The notes under the pieces are model-generated. The model saw only the letters and a list, made by a program, of their open reading frames with translations. It was not told the origin of the DNA and did not search any database. A stretch of DNA of 64,000 nucleotides, taken from WHSW01 sp963828755. Its GTDB lineage: Bacteria; Actinomycetota; Thermoleophilia; Solirubrobacterales; 70-9. A program made the translations under genes and the position numbers. Of this stretch, positions 61,808 through 64,000 are shown piece after piece. Where the stretch lies: NCBI GenBank assembly GCA_963828755.1, contig CAWHFY010000017.1, forward strand, positions 186,001 to 250,000, read 5' to 3'. The first letter of the stretch is position 1. Every line of letters starts with the position of its first letter.

Positions 61808-62553
61808 TGGAGACGGGCGGACAGGCCTCGGGCCCGGCGGGCGCTCGCAAGGACCAGGCGCTCGGGCTCTTCGCGGGCCTGCCGCGTCGCTACGACGCGG
61901 CAGGGGCCGCGCTCAGCTTCGGCCAGGATCCTCGCTGGCGGAGGGCGATGGTCGCCCGGGTCGACGCCGAATCAAAGGACCGCGTGCTCGACGTCGCCAC
62001 CGGAACCGGCATGGTCGCCGAGGCCCTCGTGCGCCGGTACGGCTGCCGGGTCGTCGGGCTCGACCAGAGCCCGGAGATGCTCGCCGGAGCGACGGCGAGG
62101 CTGCGCGCGAAGCCGGAGCTCGCAGCACGCATCGAGGTGGTTCGCGGCGAGGCCGAGTCGCTGCCGTTTGCTGATGGTGAGTTCGACCACCTCACGTTCA
62201 CATATCTGCTGCGCTACGTCGACGATCCCGCGGCGACCCTGCGCGAGCTCGCCCGTGTGGTCAGGCCCGGCGGGCGGATGGCCTCGCTCGAGTTCATGCT
62301 GCCGCCGAATCGAGCGGCGCGCGCCCTCTGGCACGTTTACGTCCGGCTCGGGCTGCCGGTCCTCGGCCGTCTGATCTCCCGGGATTGGTATGAGGTCGGC
62401 CGCTTCCTGGGACCGAGCATCACGACGTTCTATCGGCGACTGCCGCTGCACCGGCAGCTGGAGTTCTGGCGAGCGGCCGGATTCGAGTCGGTGGAGGCGA
62501 GGGTGATGAGCTTGGGCGGCGGGGTCGTGATCTGGGGGACGCGCGATGGGTGA
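61807..62553 (+). CDS. UbiE/MenG-like class I methyltransferase
   Basis: A 248-residue SAM-dependent methyltransferase. RRYDAAGAALSFGQDPRWRR near the start resembles UbiE, the SAM loop is VLDVATGTGMVAEALV, and post-loop motifs GLDQSPEML and FDHLTFTYLLRYVDDP follow. UbiE/MenG methylates demethylmenaquinone. This could be a quinone or a lipid methyltransferase. It overlaps the following UbiA-like gene by 8 bases. Confidence 0.75.
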   Translation: METGGQASGPAGARKDQALGLFAGLPRRYDAAGAALSFGQDPRWRRAMVARVDAESKDRVLDVATGTGMVAEALVRRYGCRVVGLDQSPEMLAGATARLRAKPELAARIEVVRGEAESLPFADGEFDHLTFTYLLRYVDDPAATLRELARVVRPGGRMASLEFMLPPNRAARALWHVYVRLGLPVLGRLISRDWYEVGRFLGPSITTFYRRLPLHRQLEFWRAAGFESVEARVMSLGGGVVIWGTRDG

Positions 62554-63313
62554 CCGCAGCGCGCCGACCGCGGACCGGTTCGATCGCCCCGCCTTCTACG
62601 CGCTGCGCGGCGGCGGCTGGCGCGACCTCGTCACCCTCCTGCATCCGCCGTACACCGCCTGGCACCTGTCGTATGTCGCGCTGGGCGCGGCGGCGGCGCC
62701 GGCGATTCACCTTGATCGGTTGCTGCCCACCCTTGCCGCGTTCTTCCTTGCGGTCGGCGTTGCCGCCCACGCCCTGGACGAGCTCAACGGGCACCCGCTA
62801 CGAACTCGGCTCTCGGATCGGTCGCTGGTCGCACTCGCCGCCATCTCGCTGGTTGGCGCGATCGCGATCGGGATCGCCGGCGTGTTCATCTGCTCGCCGA
62901 CGCTGGCGCCGTTCGTCCTCGTCGGTGGATTCCTCGTGGTCGCCTACAACCTCGAGTTGATGGGTGGCCGCTTCCACACGGACTTCTGGTTCGCCGCGGC
63001 GTGGGGCGCCTTCCCCGCGCTTACGTCGTGGTGGGTCAACACGCTCGAGCTCGACCACCCTGATGAGCTCGTCGCGGGGCTGGCGGTGGCGACTGGGTGC
63101 TTCGGCCTCAGCGTGGCGCAGCGGCGCCTCTCGTCGCCGGTCCGTGAGCTGCGCCGCAGAACCGCGTCGGTCGAAGGCGAGCAGCTTCTCGCCGACGGCA
63201 CCGCGATCCCGCTGACGGTCGAGCGGCTCGCGCGACCGCTCGACGGAGCCCTGCGGGCGCTGTCCTGGGCGATCACCGCGCTCGCGGTCGGCCTGGTCGC
63301 GGTGAGGCTCTGA
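62546..63313 (+). CDS. multi-span membrane protein, possibly UbiA-like
   Basis: A 255-residue protein with about seven spans. HALDELNGHPLRTRLSD sits where UbiA prenyltransferases have their first Asp motif (NDxxDxxxD), but the second motif is not clear. Coupling to a UbiE-like gene supports a prenyl-lipid role. The C terminus crosses the 3' end of the next gene antisense. Assignment is tentative. Confidence 0.5.
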   Translation: MGDRSAPTADRFDRPAFYALRGGGWRDLVTLLHPPYTAWHLSYVALGAAAAPAIHLDRLLPTLAAFFLAVGVAAHALDELNGHPLRTRLSDRSLVALAAISLVGAIAIGIAGVFICSPTLAPFVLVGGFLVVAYNLELMGGRFHTDFWFAAAWGAFPALTSWWVNTLELDHPDELVAGLAVATGCFGLSVAQRRLSSPVRELRRRTASVEGEQLLADGTAIPLTVERLARPLDGALRALSWAITALAVGLVAVRL

Positions 63314-63878
63314 CCGATCCCGCGTCGGCCGTCCGCCCCAGCGCCGGCGCTCGCTCGGCCCTGCGCACCGCCGCGCTCAGCACCTCGCCGCCGATCAGGC
63401 GCTGAAACTGGCCGACGCTCGCCCACAGCAACCGTGTGCGAACACTCGCCGCGCGATCGACCGGCTCGATCCGCGCCTCGCTGACGATCGCCGACCCGCC
63501 TTCGTCGGGCTCGACCCAGTGCGCGAGCACAACCCGCACCGTGCCCGGACGGTCCCAGGCAACGAACGCGTCGGGCCCCCCGAGCCGGGGATAGTCACGG
63601 CGAATCGACCAGATCGCCCCGCAGAGTCCGGAGATCGACCAACCGTCGTCCTCGGCGAGCACGACGAACGGGTATCGGCGAAGGACGTCGCGATACGCGA
63701 GCTCGGCGGGCGTCCCCGGGATCCGCCAGCGCAGCACCCTGCCAAAGGCCGGCGCGTCGGCGACGCGGACCGATTCAGCGGCGTGCCAGAGCTCGTCCGG
63801 GGCAACGCGGGCCCGGCGGCGATGGCGGGTCACCACCTGGGGGTGGGCCAGCCAGCGGTCGATGTCGGTGTCGTCCAC
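63273..63878 (-). CDS. unassigned protein, possibly SRPBCC-fold
   Basis: A 201-residue protein. ARVAPDELWHAAESVRVADA, LGRLLRW-like AFGRVLRWRIPGTPAELAYR and ISGLCGAIWSIRRDYPRLGG suggest a START-like lipid- or ligand-binding fold. The C-terminal 30 residues are Arg/Ala-rich and overlap the UbiA-like gene. The family was not recognised with certainty. The start is ATG at 63878. Confidence 0.5.
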   Translation of the reverse strand: MDDTDIDRWLAHPQVVTRHRRRARVAPDELWHAAESVRVADAPAFGRVLRWRIPGTPAELAYRDVLRRYPFVVLAEDDGWSISGLCGAIWSIRRDYPRLGGPDAFVAWDRPGTVRVVLAHWVEPDEGGSAIVSEARIEPVDRAASVRTRLLWASVGQFQRLIGGEVLSAAVRRAERAPALGRTADAGSVRASPRPGRPRAR

Positions 63879-63953
63879 TACCTAAGGTTGTACGCCGGTT
63901 CGACCCGGTCGGATTGCCCGACCGCGATCGGGGCTGGCATCGCTGGCCGAAGC

Positions 63954-64000
63954 TCAGGCGCCGGTCAGCTGCGCCCAGGCCGATTCGATGGCCTTCCCGC
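63954..64000 (-). CDS. C-terminal end of a gene running out of the window
   Basis: Minus-strand frame reading GKAIESAWAQLTGA then TGA at 63954. The rest lies beyond the window end. The fragment is too short to name. Confidence 0.35.
   Translation of the reverse strand, partial: GKAIESAWAQLTGA

Overview
The window is very GC-rich double-stranded bacterial DNA with densely packed genes, frequent GTG and TTG starts, and many ATGA, GTGA or TGATG overlaps. The gene content (CGNR/ABATE regulator, DUF2203, DUF5519, Rpf-like protein behind a c-di-AMP riboswitch, form I CO dehydrogenase, RTX-type and PHM-like secreted proteins, CarH-type B12 photoreceptor) fits a soil actinobacterium, most likely of the Thermoleophilia/Solirubrobacterales type. 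That placement is inference from gene content and base composition, not from a marker gene. No rRNA, tRNA, CRISPR array, phage or insertion sequence was seen. About seventeen genes that look functional carry a single-base frameshift, so the assembly itself probably contains indel errors; those genes are annotated across the shift.

Layout. 1-8.2 kb: end of a TPR protein, ferritin-like protein, PucR-type regulator, fatty-acid desaturase, EVE and DUF2203 proteins, a structured intergenic stretch with a probable minus-strand small RNA, NUDIX hydrolase, threonine dehydratase and an AI-2E family transporter. 8.2-17.3 kb: a CarH-type B12 light sensor facing an SDR-SRPBCC pair, VOC protein, cold-shock protein, CoA-transferase, DUF892 protein, ZIP transporter, an SDR, a pair of paralogous 73-residue proteins behind a perfect palindrome, and an RTX-like secreted protein with a relic of a second copy. 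17.4-23.9 kb: Baeyer-Villiger-type monooxygenase, crotonase, secreted GH31 glycosidase, CsoR and an FAD oxidoreductase.

23.9-33.8 kb is one long minus-strand operon: TetR regulator, LD-carboxypeptidase, peptide-binding protein, OppB/C permeases, OppD/F ATPases, a DmpA-type aminopeptidase and an M20 peptidase. It reads as uptake and hydrolysis of peptides, probably D-amino-acid-containing (cell-wall) peptides. A five-copy 50-bp tandem repeat separates it from a Kce-Kdd pair (beta-lysine type catabolism) that diverges from an acetylpolyamine-amidohydrolase-like deacetylase. 36.9-46.4 kb holds a CGNR regulator with back-to-back promoters, SoxR with a SoxR box in front of a DUF5519 gene, an Rpf-like transglycosylase under a c-di-AMP riboswitch, two copper proteins, a PadR regulator, a secreted M19 dipeptidase, a cNMP-domain thioredoxin-reductase homologue and a bicupin.

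47.4-60.4 kb is devoted to aerobic CO oxidation. A single operon of about 10 kb starts at a recognisable promoter near 58.8 kb and runs through five small one-span membrane proteins of no known family, coxM, coxS, coxL (form I active-site motif AYRCSFR), an XdhC/CoxF-like gene, a YHS-domain gene, a MocA-like nucleotidyltransferase, coxD, coxE, a small zinc-finger gene, and finally a stand-alone 149-residue copy of an internal CoxL segment. CoxG and a zinc-ribbon protein lie just beyond, and a second XdhC-like gene points the other way. The five membrane proteins plus the CoxL-derived small protein are the best candidates for something undescribed. The window ends with a hydrolase, a UbiE-like methyltransferase, a UbiA-like membrane protein, an unplaced gene and the last codons of another.
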